Positions 1 through 9,373 of a stretch of DNA of 64,000 nt are shown here, in pieces; within the stretch, counting starts at the first letter, position 1; each line of letters starts with the position of its first letter. The position numbers and the translations under genes are program-made. A model generated the notes under the pieces. The model was not told where the DNA came from. It made no database searches and saw only the letters and a program-made list of their open reading frames with translations. The DNA is from Methylocella tundrae (GTDB lineage: Bacteria; Pseudomonadota; Alphaproteobacteria; Rhizobiales; Beijerinckiaceae). Location of the stretch: contig NZ_CP139089.1 in assembly GCF_038024855.1 (NCBI RefSeq), forward strand, positions 2,142,501-2,206,500. The letters run 5' to 3'.

Positions 1-66
1 TTCGACTTGCATGTGTTAGGCCTGCCGCCAGCGTTCGTTCTGAGCCAGGATCAAACTCTCAAGTTG
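1..66 (-). rRNA. rrs: 16S ribosomal RNA, 5' end (partial)
   Basis: On the minus strand the window begins with the universal start of bacterial 16S rRNA: the 27F primer site (AGAGTTTGATCCTGGCTCAG) followed by the helix containing ACACATGCAAGTCGAA. Aligning by eye with the E. coli 5' end (AAATTGAAGAGTTTGATC) puts the mature first base near 66. Only about 66 nt are inside the window; the rest of the operon continues leftward beyond position 1. The wording AACGAACGCTGGCGGCAGG is the alphaproteobacterial form. Confidence 0.97.
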
Positions 67-310
67 AATATGAGAATTTGCTTGCCCGGCTGGTCACCCG
101 TCTTCCGCGCCCGTTAAGACAGCAAAAGACAGCGCGGCGCATTAATCAAAATGCGCCAGTTTGAGATCGCGCCTCACGACGCAACTCTTTTGACGAGTCC
201 CAAGCACATCTGCCCGCAATCCCTCGCGGGACCGCAAAACACGATGAACTTGAAAACGTGACCGCCAGAGTATCTCATCGGACGCAACCCCTCCTAAGAG
301 GAGGAAGCGT

Positions 311-365
311 CCCGCAAGGACCCCGCCGTCCACGTTTCTCTTTCTTCCGATTCAATTGTCAAACA
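311..365 (-). other. Conserved rrn leader segment
   Basis: Between the rRNA promoter and the 16S gene the minus strand carries a segment reading TTGACAATTGAATCGGAAG followed by AAAGAGAAACGTGGACGG. From memory this wording recurs just upstream of 16S genes in Rhizobiales and probably belongs to the antitermination/processing leader. The rest of 67-838 holds no credible gene. It contains runs of nine G (797-805) and nine T (818-826) near the end of the next gene. Assignment as a leader element is by recognition and position, not by a structure calculation. Confidence 0.55.
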
Positions 366-566
366 ACAGATCGCGTCTTCAAATCCATCGCTTCGTAAAG
401 CAAGGCTTCAACACAGCAGATCGTCAAAACAGCAAGGCCAAAGCCCAAAACGCGGAGAACAATCATCGACCCGGCCAAACAAACCAGGATCCATGACTAC
501 CCGAGAAAGTCCCGAGAAACGAAATCCGCGCCCGCCGCAAACAGCAGCGCCGCTTCCAATGACGCC

Positions 567-596
567 CTTATAGGACCCACCATCCCCCCATGTCAA
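567..596 (-). promoter_or_regulatory. Probable rRNA operon promoter
   Basis: On the minus strand a perfect -35 box TTGACA (591-596) is followed after 18 bases by TATAAG (567-572), or after 17 bases by CTATAA. It points towards the 16S gene about 500 nt away, which would give a long leader as is usual for rrn operons. It is the only near-consensus sigma-70 promoter seen in this 770-base gap. Confidence 0.6.
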
Positions 597-838
597 CACG
601 GCTGTTTTGCAAAACCGCCGAAAAATCGCTGGCGGAAGCCAGGCGGGGCTTCCGTGAAGCAGAAATTGACACTTAAATTCAGGATTTTGCCAAAAACTAT
701 CCCCATTATCCCCAGGGCCGCTCGGACTGCCTCCCCGCGCTGATAGCTGAGCCTCCCCCTTCTGGCGCCAGAGCGCTTCCGCTCGTTGCAGGGCAAGGGG
801 GGGGGCCTCTGGCGATCTTTTTTTTTCGAAGAGAGCCG

Positions 839-1960
839 TCAGGGATATTTGCCGGTCTTGATCCTCACCCATTCGCGCGCGATGAATTTCTGCGTCGCCA
901 AATCGGCGTTTTGAACGGCGAAGAGGCGACCCATCGTCTCGGGGTCGGGGTAGATCGCCTTGTTGTCGAGAATGTCTTTGGCGATCCACGGTTTTGAGGC
1001 GATGACGCCATTGGCGAGTTTGGTGGCGTTCGTGTTGCGCGCGGCAATCTCCGGGCGCAGAAGAAAGTTGATGAAGGACAAGGCTGCGTCGCCATGCGGC
1101 GCGTCCTTCGGCACGACGAGCGCATCAAGCGACAACACCGTCCCCTCCCTCGGAATGGCGTAGCCGACGTCGACGCCGTTGCCTTCCTCTTTCGCCCGCG
1201 CGCGCGCCTGCAGTCCGTCGCTGCTCCAGGCCACCGCAAGGCAGACGTCGCCATTGGCGAGGGCGCCGACATCATCGGATGAAGGAAACTTCTTCACATA
1301 ACGCCGCATGCCGCCAAGCAGCTCCGCCGCTCTGCGCAAATCGTTCAGGCTCTTCGAGGCGGGATTGAGCCGCAGATAGCGCAGAGCGATGGCGAACATC
1401 TCTTCGGGATTATCCGGGACGAAGACGCCGCAATCGGCGAAGGCGGCAAGACGATCCGGCCTGAAGATCAGATCCCACGACGCGGGCTCAAAAGGCGCCG
1501 CGGCGCCGATCTCATTTGCCTTGTCGACGTCAAAGGCAAGGCCTGCGGTAAACCAGAGATACGGAACGGCATATTGATTGCCGGGATCGAAGACTCCGAG
1601 CACCGCCATGACCTCGGGCCAGAGGCCGGTCGCGTTCGGGAGCTTCGCCTTGTCGAGTTTGCGCAAAGCTCCAGCTGCGATCAGCGATTGCAGCGCCGGC
1701 CCCGGCGCGACGACCACATCATAATCGGTTTTGCCGCGCAGCCGCGCCTCCAGCGCCTCTCTGGAAGGATAAACGTCATAGACGATCCTGACGCCCGTCT
1801 CGGCGGTAAACTCCTCGAGACTCCTCGGATCAAAATAATCGCCCCATGCAAGGATATTGACGATCCTTGGTTCGGCCAGCGCATGCGTCGCGAGCGCCGC
1901 GACGCAGAAGCAAACCGCCAGAAGCATCCCGCGCGCGCGCCTCGTATCAGCAAATCTCAT
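839..1960 (-). CDS. Periplasmic polyamine-type substrate-binding protein (PotF/PotD-like)
   Basis: A 373-residue extracellular solute-binding protein. It starts with a Sec signal peptide ending near residue 29 (ATHALA before EPRIV). The mature protein opens with the strand pattern VNILAWGDYFDP that is typical of spermidine/putrescine-binding proteins of the PotD/PotF family (usual length 345-375). It should bind a polyamine or similar cation in the periplasm for an ABC importer. No permease or ATPase gene of such an importer lies nearby: the neighbours are the rrn operon and a divergent GlcG-like gene, so it is an orphan component here. Ligand identity cannot be read from the sequence. No strong ribosome-binding site precedes the ATG. 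Confidence is high for the family and low for the substrate. Confidence 0.85.
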   Translation of the reverse strand: MRFADTRRARGMLLAVCFCVAALATHALAEPRIVNILAWGDYFDPRSLEEFTAETGVRIVYDVYPSREALEARLRGKTDYDVVVAPGPALQSLIAAGALRKLDKAKLPNATGLWPEVMAVLGVFDPGNQYAVPYLWFTAGLAFDVDKANEIGAAAPFEPASWDLIFRPDRLAAFADCGVFVPDNPEEMFAIALRYLRLNPASKSLNDLRRAAELLGGMRRYVKKFPSSDDVGALANGDVCLAVAWSSDGLQARARAKEEGNGVDVGYAIPREGTVLSLDALVVPKDAPHGDAALSFINFLLRPEIAARNTNATKLANGVIASKPWIAKDILDNKAIYPDPETMGRLFAVQNADLATQKFIAREWVRIKTGKYP

Positions 1961-2203
1961 GGTCGCCCGGAACTCTCAGCGTGCTTGCCGTCGAAGCGGC
2001 GCGCCGAAGAATAGGTCAATTCCCGCAGCTCAACAATTCGGAGCCGGACGTCTGGCTTTGGTTCGTCATGATCGCCGCCCCGGCATGTGATAGGGTCGCG
2101 CGCCGAATCGCCGATCGCGCGGCGCCTGCGCGACAGGCCGCGCAAAAGCAACGAGCCGGCGCGTCGGCGCAAACGGAAACGCACCAGAGATCATGAGGAA
2201 ACC

Positions 2204-2638
2204 ATGCACGTCACCATCGCACATGCCGAAGCGGCCATCGAGGCAGCGCGCAAGAAGGCCGTCGAACTGAAAACGCAAATGTGCATCGCAGTCGTCGATT
2301 CGGGCGCGAACCTCAAGGCCTTCTACCGCATGGACGACGCCTGGGTCGGCAGCATCGACATCTCGATCAAGAAGGCGAAGACCGCCCTCTTCTTCGGCAT
2401 GCCGACTGGGGCGATCGGCCAGCTTTCTCAGCCGGGCGGGTCTTTGTTTGGCATCGAGCACTCCAACGACGGGCTGATCACTTTTCCCGGCGGCTTGCCG
2501 ATCGTCGATGAAGAAGGCGTTCTCGTCGGCGCAATCGGCGTCAGCGGCAGCGCCGTCGAGAACGACAACGCGGTGGCGCAGGCGGGCGTCGCGGTCCTCG
2601 GCGTCAGCGAGTTGCCAGAGCACCCCTGGCGGACCTGA
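2204..2638 (+). CDS. GlcG/HbpS family (DUF336) protein
   Basis: The 144-residue product matches the small heme-binding/GlcG family: an N-terminal helix ([19 protein letters not shown]), the strand [19 protein letters not shown], then the glycine-rich segment around [20 protein letters not shown] and a C-terminal [10 protein letters not shown] helix. These are the family's usual landmarks and its usual length (about 135-150). The ATG at 2204 is preferred over an in-frame upstream start at 2087 because a GAGG motif precedes it and the upstream residues are arginine-rich and unlike the family. Members bind heme or sit beside oxidases and dehydrogenases; no such partner is adjacent, so the role here is open. 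It is transcribed away from the PotF-like gene. Confidence 0.85.
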   Translation: MHVTIAHAEAAIEAARKKAVELKTQMCIAVVDSGANLKAFYRMDDAWVGSIDISIKKAKTALFFGMPTGAIGQLSQPGGSLFGIEHSNDGLITFPGGLPIVDEEGVLVGAIGVSGSAVENDNAVAQAGVAVLGVSELPEHPWRT

Positions 2639-2712
2639 AGCTTGCATTCAGTCTTTCGGCCCCTGAGCGCGCTCGCGCCCAAAAGTTCAGCTTCTCGATA
2701 AAAGCCGCCGCG

Positions 2713-3261
2713 ATGTCTGCGCTCCAAATCAGAAGCCTCCTTGTCCTCGGAGGCGCGCGCTCGGGCAAAAGCCGCTATGCTCAAAGCCTTGCGGAAAGCT
2801 CGGCCGTGCGCCCCGTTCTGATCGCGACGGCGCAGGCGCATGACGCCGAAATGACGGCGCGCATCGCCCGCCACGCAGCGGAACGGGGTCCGAACTGGAT
2901 GCTCGTTGAAGAACCCCTCGAGCTCGCCTCCGCGTTACGGCGCGAGGCGGGCGTGGATCGCATCGTCGTCGTCGATTGCGCCACTCTCTGGCTGAGCAAT
3001 CTTCTCCTGCAAGAGGCCGATCTCGCGAAGGAATCCGAAGAGCTGGCGCATAGCGTCCAAAGCCTCCCCGGTCCCGTGATTTTCGTCTCTAACGAAGTTG
3101 GTTCCGGCATTGTGCCGGAAAATGCGCTCGCTCGCGCCTTCAGGGACGCGCAAGGCCGGCTCAATCAGGCGCTCGCCAAGGCCTGTGACTGCGTGGTCCT
3201 CGTCACCGCGGGGCTTGCGCTTCAGCTGAAACCTGCTGAAGAGCCGAAGTTTCGGCTTTAA
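2713..3261 (+). CDS. cobU: Adenosylcobinamide kinase / adenosylcobinamide-phosphate guanylyltransferase
   Basis: The 182-residue protein has the CobU/CobP landmarks. The P-loop GGARSGKS lies at about residues 13-20. IATAQAHDAEMTARIARH follows, a region that contains the guanylylated histidine in this family. Then come VVDCATLWLSNLL and FVSNEVGSGIVPENALAR. It phosphorylates adenosylcobinamide and then transfers GMP to it in the late cobalamin pathway in the cytoplasm. The length is normal. No other cobalamin-assembly gene is adjacent, but a B12-riboswitch-controlled cobalt transporter lies about 6 kb away. The alphaproteobacterial symbol cobP is equally suitable. Confidence 0.93.
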   Translation: MSALQIRSLLVLGGARSGKSRYAQSLAESSAVRPVLIATAQAHDAEMTARIARHAAERGPNWMLVEEPLELASALRREAGVDRIVVVDCATLWLSNLLLQEADLAKESEELAHSVQSLPGPVIFVSNEVGSGIVPENALARAFRDAQGRLNQALAKACDCVVLVTAGLALQLKPAEEPKFRL

Positions 3262-3411
3262 CGCCAACTGAGCGCGGCGCAACCGACGCCGCCGCCAAAA
3301 TTCGGCCAAGCGCATCAGCCAGGCTCCCTCCCCTGTGGTTGCCAAGGGCGAGACGAAGATATAAATGACGTTGCGGGATACGTGAAATATTTTATATTAC
3401 AGGAATAACAT

Positions 3412-4320
3412 GTGAAACAGTCAGCTTCCGCTCACCTGCGCCGCCTTGAAGCGGAGGCGATCTTCATCATGCGCGAGGTCGTCGCGGAATTCGAGCGGCC
3501 GGTGATGCTCTACTCCATCGGCAAGGACTCCGGCGTGATGCTTCACATCGCCCAGAAGGCGTTCTTTCCGTCAAAGCCTCCGTTTCCTTTGCTCCATGTC
3601 GATACGATGTGGAAGTTTCGCGAAATGATCGCATTTCGCGATCAAATGGCGGCGAGGGTCGGGATGGATCTGCTCGTCCACGTCAATGAGGACGGGGTGC
3701 GCCGCGGCATTTCGCCGGTCGCGTCCGGCTCCTCCGTGCATACGCAGGTGATGAAGACGGAAGGGCTCCGCCAGGCGCTCGACAAATGGAAGTTCGACGC
3801 GGCGTTCGGCGGCGCGAGACGCGATGAGGAGAAGAGCCGCGCCAAGGAGCGGATCTTCTCGCATCGTTCCGCCGCGCACGCCTGGGACCCGCGCAATCAA
3901 CGCCCGGAACTGTGGAGCCTCTTCAACACGAGGATCAAACCGGGCGAATCGATGCGGGTTTTCCCATTGTCGAATTGGACGGAGCTCGACATCTGGGATT
4001 ACATCGCCGCCGAAGATGTTCCGATCGTGCCGCTTTATCTCGCCAAGGAGCGGCCCGTCGTCGAGCGCAACGGCGCTCTGATCATGCTCGATGACGACCG
4101 CCTGCCCTTATTGCCCGGCGAAACGCCGCGCATGGAAAAAGTAAGGTTCCGCACGCTCGGCTGCTATCCGCTGACCGGGGCGATGCGCTCCGAGGCGGAG
4201 ACATTGCCCGAAATCATCGCGGAAATGCGCGCTTCGACGATGTCGGAGCGCGAAGGCCGCCTGATCGACCATGATGAATCGGGCTCGATGGAAAAAAAGA
4301 AGCGCGAGGGGTATTTCTGA
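3412..4320 (+). CDS. cysD: Sulfate adenylyltransferase subunit 2
   Basis: This is the 302-residue small subunit of ATP sulfurylase, which makes adenosine 5'-phosphosulfate from sulfate and ATP together with CysN. It shows the PP-loop pyrophosphatase motif SIGKDS at residues 35-40, the family block [11 protein letters not shown], and the C-terminal REGYF ending. The start is GTG at 3412: an ATG two bases earlier is immediately followed by a stop in its frame, and AGGA at 3401-3404 serves as ribosome-binding site. Its stop overlaps the start of cysNC (TGATG), indicating translational coupling. It is homologous to rhizobial NodP. Confidence 0.96.
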   Translation: MKQSASAHLRRLEAEAIFIMREVVAEFERPVMLYSIGKDSGVMLHIAQKAFFPSKPPFPLLHVDTMWKFREMIAFRDQMAARVGMDLLVHVNEDGVRRGISPVASGSSVHTQVMKTEGLRQALDKWKFDAAFGGARRDEEKSRAKERIFSHRSAAHAWDPRNQRPELWSLFNTRIKPGESMRVFPLSNWTELDIWDYIAAEDVPIVPLYLAKERPVVERNGALIMLDDDRLPLLPGETPRMEKVRFRTLGCYPLTGAMRSEAETLPEIIAEMRASTMSEREGRLIDHDESGSMEKKKREGYF

Positions 4321-6248
4321 TGCTTGAGGCCGTTTCCGCCAATCTTCAGGCAAGCCCCCGGTCCGAGCCGTCTCAGCTTGACGCCAGCATGCCGCCGACC
4401 CTGAGGCTGATCACATGCGGCTCCGTCGACGACGGCAAATCGACGCTGATCGGCCGCCTCCTGTTTGAGCAGAGCCTCATCTTCGACGATCAGCTCGCAG
4501 CTCTCGAGCGCGATTCCAAGCGCCACGGCACCACCGGCGATGAGATCGACTTTGCCCTGCTGGTCGACGGTCTCGAGGCCGAGCGCGAGCAGGGCATCAC
4601 CATCGACGTCGCCTATCGCTATGTTTCGACCCCGCGCCGCTCCTTCATTATCGCCGACACGCCCGGCCATGAGCAATATACGCGGAATATGGCGACAGCG
4701 GCGTCGAGCGCCAACCTCGCGATCCTTCTGGTCGACGCGCGCAAGGGACTTTTGACCCAAACCTGCCGCCATGCCACCATCGTATCGCTGATCGGCATCA
4801 AGCATGTCGTGCTCGCGGTCAACAAGATTGATCTCACCGGCTTCGATGAAGCCGGATTCAACGCGATCGTCGCCAAGTTCAAAACCTTCGCCGAACCGCT
4901 CGGCTTCAAGTCGATCACTCCTATTCCGATCTCCGCGCGGCAAGGCGACAATGTCTCGGAAAACAGCGCCAATACGCCCTGGTATCAGGGGCAGCCGCTT
5001 CTCGCCTTTCTCGAAGCCGTGGACGTCGAGGAAGACCAGTCCGGCAAGCCGTTCCGCTTTCCGGTGCAATGGGTCAATCGTCCGCATCTCGATTTTCGCG
5101 GCTTCGCCGGTACGATCGCCAGTGGGACCGTCAGCGAGGGCGATGAAGTCGTCGTCGCCGGCTCCGGCAAATCGTCGCGCGTCGCGCGCATCGTCACCGC
5201 CGACGGAGACCGCGCGAGCGCCGGCGCGGGCGAGGCGGTGACCATCACCTTGACCGACGAGCTCGACATCGCGCGCGGCGATGTCTTGTCCGATCCGAAG
5301 AATCGTCCGGAGGTCTCGGATCAGTTCGCCGCTCATCTCATCTGGATGAGCGAGGAGAAGCTGCTGCCCGGCCGCTCCTATCTCCTGAAGAGCGGAGCCA
5401 AAACAGCGCCCGTCACCATCCGAGAACTCAAGCATAGGCTCGACGTTAACACGCTCGGCGAGATGGCGGCGCGGACCTTGAGCCTCAATGAGGTCGGGTT
5501 CTGCAAACTGAGCGCCACGGCGCCGATCGCTTTCGATCCCTATGAGAGCAATCATTCGACCGGGTCCTTCATCCTGATCGACCGCACCACCAACGCCACG
5601 GCGGCGGCGGGCTTGATCGCTTTCGGGTTGCGCCGGGCGACCAATATTCACACTCAGGACCTCAACGTCCGGAAAGCCGACCGCGCGCGTCTCAATAGTC
5701 ATAAGCCGGGCGTCCTCTGGTTCACCGGGCTTTCCGGCTCCGGCAAATCGACCATCGCCAATCTTGTGGAGTCGCGCCTTTACGCTCACGGCGTGCGCAC
5801 GATCCTGCTCGACGGCGACAATATCCGCCACGGGCTGAACAAGGACCTCGGCTTCACCGAAGTCGACCGCATTGAAAATATCCGCCGCGTCGGCGAAGTG
5901 GCCAGGCTGATGACGCAGGCCGGACTGATCGTCCTGTGCTCGTTCATCTCTCCCTTCGCGGCCGAGCGCGAACTCGTGCGCGAACTCCTTGATGAGGATG
6001 AGTTCATCGAGATCTTTGTCGACACGCCGATCGAGGACTGCATCGCGCGCGATCCCAAAGGGCTCTACAAGAAAGCGCTCGCGGGCGAGATCAAGAATTT
6101 CACGGGTATCGATCAACCCTATGAGACGCCAAAAAATCCCGAGTTGATCGTCGGCCGCGACGGCCAGAGCGCGCGGGAGGCCGCCGCTTTGATCGTCGCG
6201 GCCCTGGTCCAGCGCGGATTCATCGATCGCGACGACTGGTCGATTTAA
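4320..6248 (+). CDS. cysNC: Bifunctional sulfate adenylyltransferase subunit 1 / adenylylsulfate kinase
   Basis: A 642-residue fusion. Residues 25-445 are the CysN GTPase with G1 GSVDDGKST (34-42), G3 DTPGHEQ (113-119) and G4 NKID (168-171), followed by beta-barrel domains. Residues 455-642 are APS kinase (CysC) with the P-loop GLSGSGKST near 471-479 and [15 protein letters not shown]. The GTPase drives ATP sulfurylase; the kinase phosphorylates APS to PAPS, the sulfate donor for assimilation or for sulfotransferases. The fusion is the NodQ-type arrangement common in Rhizobiales. It overlaps cysD by one base. No cysH or sulfotransferase gene is nearby, so whether the PAPS feeds assimilation or sulfation of a surface polymer cannot be decided from this window. 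Confidence 0.96.
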   Translation: MLEAVSANLQASPRSEPSQLDASMPPTLRLITCGSVDDGKSTLIGRLLFEQSLIFDDQLAALERDSKRHGTTGDEIDFALLVDGLEAEREQGITIDVAYRYVSTPRRSFIIADTPGHEQYTRNMATAASSANLAILLVDARKGLLTQTCRHATIVSLIGIKHVVLAVNKIDLTGFDEAGFNAIVAKFKTFAEPLGFKSITPIPISARQGDNVSENSANTPWYQGQPLLAFLEAVDVEEDQSGKPFRFPVQWVNRPHLDFRGFAGTIASGTVSEGDEVVVAGSGKSSRVARIVTADGDRASAGAGEAVTITLTDELDIARGDVLSDPKNRPEVSDQFAAHLIWMSEEKLLPGRSYLLKSGAKTAPVTIRELKHRLDVNTLGEMAARTLSLNEVGFCKLSATAPIAFDPYESNHSTGSFILIDRTTNATAAAGLIAFGLRRATNIHTQDLNVRKADRARLNSHKPGVLWFTGLSGSGKSTIANLVESRLYAHGVRTILLDGDNIRHGLNKDLGFTEVDRIENIRRVGEVARLMTQAGLIVLCSFISPFAAERELVRELLDEDEFIEIFVDTPIEDCIARDPKGLYKKALAGEIKNFTGIDQPYETPKNPELIVGRDGQSAREAAALIVAALVQRGFIDRDDWSI

Positions 6249-6270
6249 AAAAAACTCCCGAAGCCGGGAG
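6247..6270 (-). terminator. Rho-independent terminator (minus strand)
   Basis: Read on the minus strand, a 6-bp stem CTCCCG/CGGGAG with a four-base loop (6255-6270) is followed by eight T residues (6254-6247). It would end leftward transcripts, most simply that of the ModE-type gene 190 bp upstream, and it abuts the stop codon of the converging cysNC. Confidence 0.7.
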
Positions 6271-6284
6271 CCCAGAGCGCTTTC

Positions 6285-6386
6285 CGATCGAATGGAGTCA
6301 TTCGATCGATCAGAAATCCCTCCAGATTCAAAAGCTTGAGCATATCCTTGTCGATCAGATCGAACCGATCGGATCGGAATATGCTC
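6285..6386. repeat. Structured intergenic repeat (two hairpins)
   Basis: Two inverted repeats lie side by side between converging genes. CGATCGAATG/CATTCGATCG, with a four-base loop, spans 6285-6308. GAGCATAT/ATATGCTC spans 6338-6386 and encloses further GATC-rich dyads. The wording resembles short interspersed palindromic elements that I recall from Rhizobiales intergenic regions. A loosely similar GATC-rich hairpin occurs at 53699-53727. No second full copy was seen in the window. Confidence 0.55.
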
Positions 6387-6458
6387 CAGCCAAAAGTCTG
6401 CCGCGCCACACGCGGCCGCGGCTGGATCAACCAGTCTCCTCCAACGAAAGCTGGCGAT

Positions 6459-7262
6459 TCAATCGCTGGCCAGGATCACGTTGCAGTCCTGGAAAATCGC
6501 GCAGACATCGGCGCCCGGCTTGATTCCGGTCGCGTCGGCGCTGTCTTGCGTCATGATCGAGGTCATCGTCTTGCCCGCGCCGATGCCGACGGTGACCTCA
6601 ACGTCGGAGCCGCCGTCGAAGCGTTCAAGCACGCGGCCCATGATCTTGTTGCGGGCGGAAATCCGCGGCATCTGGTCACAAGGCGCCAGCATGACTGAGC
6701 TGGCGTTGACCAGAGCCAGCACGGGGCGGTGATCGACGAGCCCAAGTTCGCTGACGCTGGCGTTGGTGACGAGCGCGGAAATAACCACCTCCGGCGAGAC
6801 CTGCAGCCGAACCTCGACATTGACAGGCGCGGCGAAGATTTCGAGCACTGTGCAGTGAAAGGTGTTGCGGGCGCTGAGCTTCATGCCGATGCCCCAGAAA
6901 ATGAGGTCTTCCTCGCACTCAATGCCTTGCACGGCGATGCTGGAGGAGATCCGGCTGAGCTTTTCTTCGAGGCGGCGGAATGTGACGAGCAGGCGGCGCC
7001 CCTCTTCGGTCACCTCCGCGCCACCGCCGCGAGGGCCGCCCGTGTGCGTAATGAATGCGGGGCGCGGTAGAAGATTGTTGATCGCGTTAACCGCGTCCCA
7101 GGCCGTCTTGTAGCTGAAGCCGGCGACGTCGGCCGCCTTGGTGATGCTGCCGTGCTGGATCACCGCTTCGAGCAGCGTGACGCGCTCGCGGCCGACCAAC
7201 AATTTCCCGTTTGCCCGCAAAGCGAGCAAAGTGTCGATCTCTCCCGGCAATACGCGAGGCAT
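6459..7262 (-). CDS. modE: ModE-type molybdate-responsive regulator (LysR-like HTH plus two Mop domains)
   Basis: The 267-residue protein has an N-terminal winged helix (LLEAVIQHGSITKAADVAGF, then SYKTAWDAVNAINNLL), as in ModE. Two C-terminal Mop/TOBE molybdate-binding repeats follow, each opening with SARN (about residues 130-195 and 200-266). ModE senses molybdate in the cytoplasm and controls molybdate uptake and molybdoenzyme genes. The start at 7262 is chosen because AGAGGAAA precedes that ATG; an upstream ATG at 7280 is possible. No modABC genes lie in the window, so its targets are elsewhere. The stop is followed 190 bp later by a terminator. Confidence 0.85.
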   Translation of the reverse strand: MPRVLPGEIDTLLALRANGKLLVGRERVTLLEAVIQHGSITKAADVAGFSYKTAWDAVNAINNLLPRPAFITHTGGPRGGGAEVTEEGRRLLVTFRRLEEKLSRISSSIAVQGIECEEDLIFWGIGMKLSARNTFHCTVLEIFAAPVNVEVRLQVSPEVVISALVTNASVSELGLVDHRPVLALVNASSVMLAPCDQMPRISARNKIMGRVLERFDGGSDVEVTVGIGAGKTMTSIMTQDSADATGIKPGADVCAIFQDCNVILASD

Positions 7263-7427
7263 TGTTTTTTCCTCTTGCATATTATTTGCCCGAAAATCAC
7301 GTCGTCTACAACCAAAATGAGAATAATCAGGCCGCGCGCCGCAGGATCCTTTGCCCGCTGGAGTTGTGCCGGGAAATTTCCGGACGCGCCTCGGCAGGCG
7401 GCGCCGGAGCCGCAACGCCCGCGACGG

Positions 7428-8525
7428 TCAGACGACTTCGACGGTCGCCGCCGAAAACTGCGCGCCGGCGGCCCGGTGCGCCGCCAAAGCCGCCTCCGGC
7501 AGAGCCTCGACGCGGTGGATGCGCGCCCGTGCGAGCAGAGCCTTGATCCGGGCTTTTGACCGCGCGAGCAGAGCTTCATCAAGTCGCCCCTCCTCGAGCG
7601 CGTCGATGATTCCGGCCGCAAAGCCTCTCGCGCGATCGGCCTCGGTGAAGTGAGCGCAGACCATCAGCATGTCGCAACCGGCGGCGAGAAACCTCGCCGC
7701 TGCGTCCGGCGCGTCAAAGAAGCCCTTCATGGCGCCCATGCCGATATCGTCGGAAATCGTCACGCCCTCGAAGCCGAGCTCGCCGCGCAAGATCTCTGTC
7801 ACGAAGCGGCGCGACAGAGTAACCGGCGCATCGGGATCAATGCGCGGAAAGAGAATATGCGAGGTCATGATCATCGGAACGCCGGCCGCTATCGCCGCGC
7901 TGAAGGGCTTGAGCTCACGGGCGCGCAACGCCTCAATGTCTGAATCCTCGGAGGGCAACCCAAGATGAGAATCGACGCTGGTGTCGCCGTGACCCGGAAA
8001 ATGCTTGCCGCAAGCGATCACGCCCGCGGCCTGCATCGCGCGCATGAAGGGAAGCGCGGCCTCGATCACGTCGTCCGGCGTCGCTCCGAAGGCCCGCTCG
8101 CCGATGACCGGATTGGCCGGATTGGTGTGAATGTCGAGCACGGGAGCGAAGTTGAGGTTGATGCCAAGGCTGGCGAGTTCGCGCCCCATCGCGTCGCCGA
8201 CCGCGGCGGCGTCCTTCGCCCAGCGCGCGGCGTAGGAAAAGCGCGTGATCGGCGCAGGCGTGCGGGTGACGCGGCCTCCCTCATGATCGACCGAGATGAG
8301 AAGATCGGGGCGCCCGGCGGCCGCGCGCACGTCCTCTAGCAGCCGCCGATGACTTTCGAGCCAGCCGTCATAGGCAAGATCATGACGAAAATTACTCTTG
8401 AAGAGAACGACGCCGGCCGGCTTCAGATCCTGAAGCAACGCGCGGTCGCGCTCTCCAAGGACCGGCGATGGCCGCAGGCCGACGAGAAAATGATCGCCTA
8501 CCGCGTCGATGGATTGTGCGCTCAT
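7428..8525 (-). CDS. nagZ: Beta-N-acetylhexosaminidase (GH3)
   Basis: This 365-residue cytoplasmic GH3 enzyme removes N-acetylglucosamine from muropeptides in peptidoglycan recycling. It shows the NagZ signature KHFPGHGDTSVDSH (residues 174-187), which supplies the Asp-His pair, the DHEGGRVTR substrate loop (80-88), and the nucleophile region ISDDIGMGA (257-265). The start at 8525 is preferred because upstream residues are arginine-rich and not family-like; CGAGGCG lies 5' of it. It has no signal peptide. It precedes the ModE-type gene on the same strand with 165 bp between them. Confidence 0.92.
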   Translation of the reverse strand: MSAQSIDAVGDHFLVGLRPSPVLGERDRALLQDLKPAGVVLFKSNFRHDLAYDGWLESHRRLLEDVRAAAGRPDLLISVDHEGGRVTRTPAPITRFSYAARWAKDAAAVGDAMGRELASLGINLNFAPVLDIHTNPANPVIGERAFGATPDDVIEAALPFMRAMQAAGVIACGKHFPGHGDTSVDSHLGLPSEDSDIEALRARELKPFSAAIAAGVPMIMTSHILFPRIDPDAPVTLSRRFVTEILRGELGFEGVTISDDIGMGAMKGFFDAPDAAARFLAAGCDMLMVCAHFTEADRARGFAAGIIDALEEGRLDEALLARSKARIKALLARARIHRVEALPEAALAAHRAAGAQFSAATVEVV

Positions 8526-8614
8526 TTTCTGTTTTCGCCTCGAATCAGCCGGGCGGCAGTTTAGCCCGCAATCAAGGCGGAAGGAAAACGCCGGCGCGCG
8601 CCGCCTACGGAGCG

Positions 8615-9373
8615 CTAGCGCGCCGAAGCATTCGTCGCTTGCAGAGCTCTCGACGCCCGCCCGAAGTCGACCCCTTCGAGCGATTGGGCGAGAACGCCGA
8701 AACCGAGGCCGATGATGCTCCATAACACCGCCTGGGCCCCGAGCGCCGCGAGGCGAAACCGCCACAAGACGTCAGCCGGGAAATTGTCCGGAACCTCATT
8801 GATCGAGGGCAGCACGAGCGCCGCGACGGCAACCGCCGTCAGGAACGCGCCGGCGCTGACGAGCCCCGCGTTCCACCCGCCGAACCGGCGCGCGAGCCGA
8901 CCGCGAAGGAGCGAGGCGAGGATCATCGCCAGCACGGAGAAAAATAGCATGCTAAAGAAAAGCGCCGTGCGCATGCCGATCGTCTCCGGGCGTCCGATAG
9001 CAGGCGGGTTCGGAGGATATTTCAGAGCCGGAATGAGCACCACCGCGATAAAGCCCGCCGCCGCCAGCAAGGCGGCGACGGCGCGGGGTTCGAGCGCGCC
9101 GACGCGGCCATTTGCAAAGGCGAAAGCCAGAGCGAACAGCCCGCCAAGTCCCGCGCCATAAACCACCGCCGCTGTCACGAGACCGGCGCTGCGCTGGACG
9201 GCGCGACTGACGATCTGGGGCTCCTCGGGCTCTCCCGCGGCCCGGGCGGCCGCGCTTTCAAAAGCGATCGCGCGATCGACGGAAGGCTCGCCGGCAAGAA
9301 ACGCGAAACTCGTCGCAAATAATCCCGCGATGATGCCGGCAAGCATCCCGCGCCATAAAAGCTGTCCGACCAT
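8615..9373 (-). CDS. cbtA: Cobalt transporter subunit CbtA
   Basis: A 252-residue integral membrane protein with about six hydrophobic segments. It has the CbtA opening LLWRGMLAGIIAGLFATSFA, the ALKYPPNPPAIG loop after the third segment, and the C-terminal LWRFRLAALGAQAVLW helix. CbtA with CbtB forms a predicted cobalt importer found almost only under cobalamin-riboswitch control. It starts 115 bp after cbtB on the same strand, with GGGAG ahead of the ATG. Transport of cobalt is inferred from the family and the riboswitch. Confidence 0.9.
   Translation of the reverse strand: MVGQLLWRGMLAGIIAGLFATSFAFLAGEPSVDRAIAFESAAARAAGEPEEPQIVSRAVQRSAGLVTAAVVYGAGLGGLFALAFAFANGRVGALEPRAVAALLAAAGFIAVVLIPALKYPPNPPAIGRPETIGMRTALFFSMLFFSVLAMILASLLRGRLARRFGGWNAGLVSAGAFLTAVAVAALVLPSINEVPDNFPADVLWRFRLAALGAQAVLWSIIGLGFGVLAQSLEGVDFGRASRALQATNASAR

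Noticed and set aside
797-826. Runs of nine G and nine T downstream of the PotF-like gene as a phase-variable tract or terminator
   Set aside because: They lie outside any gene, there is no stem before the T-run in the needed orientation, and homopolymers of this length may be sequencing noise.
142-838. Short open frames in the rrn upstream region
   Set aside because: They overlap the rRNA leader and promoter, contain no recognisable motifs and lack ribosome-binding sites.
3371-3398. TTGCGG-16-TATATT as promoter of cysD
   Set aside because: The implied start of transcription would fall at or after the ribosome-binding site of the GTG start, leaving no usable leader.
4164-6116. 650-codon open frame on the minus strand opposite cysNC
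   Set aside because: It mirrors a strongly conserved enzyme gene; the long frame is a by-product of GC-rich codon use, and its product has no protein-like motifs.
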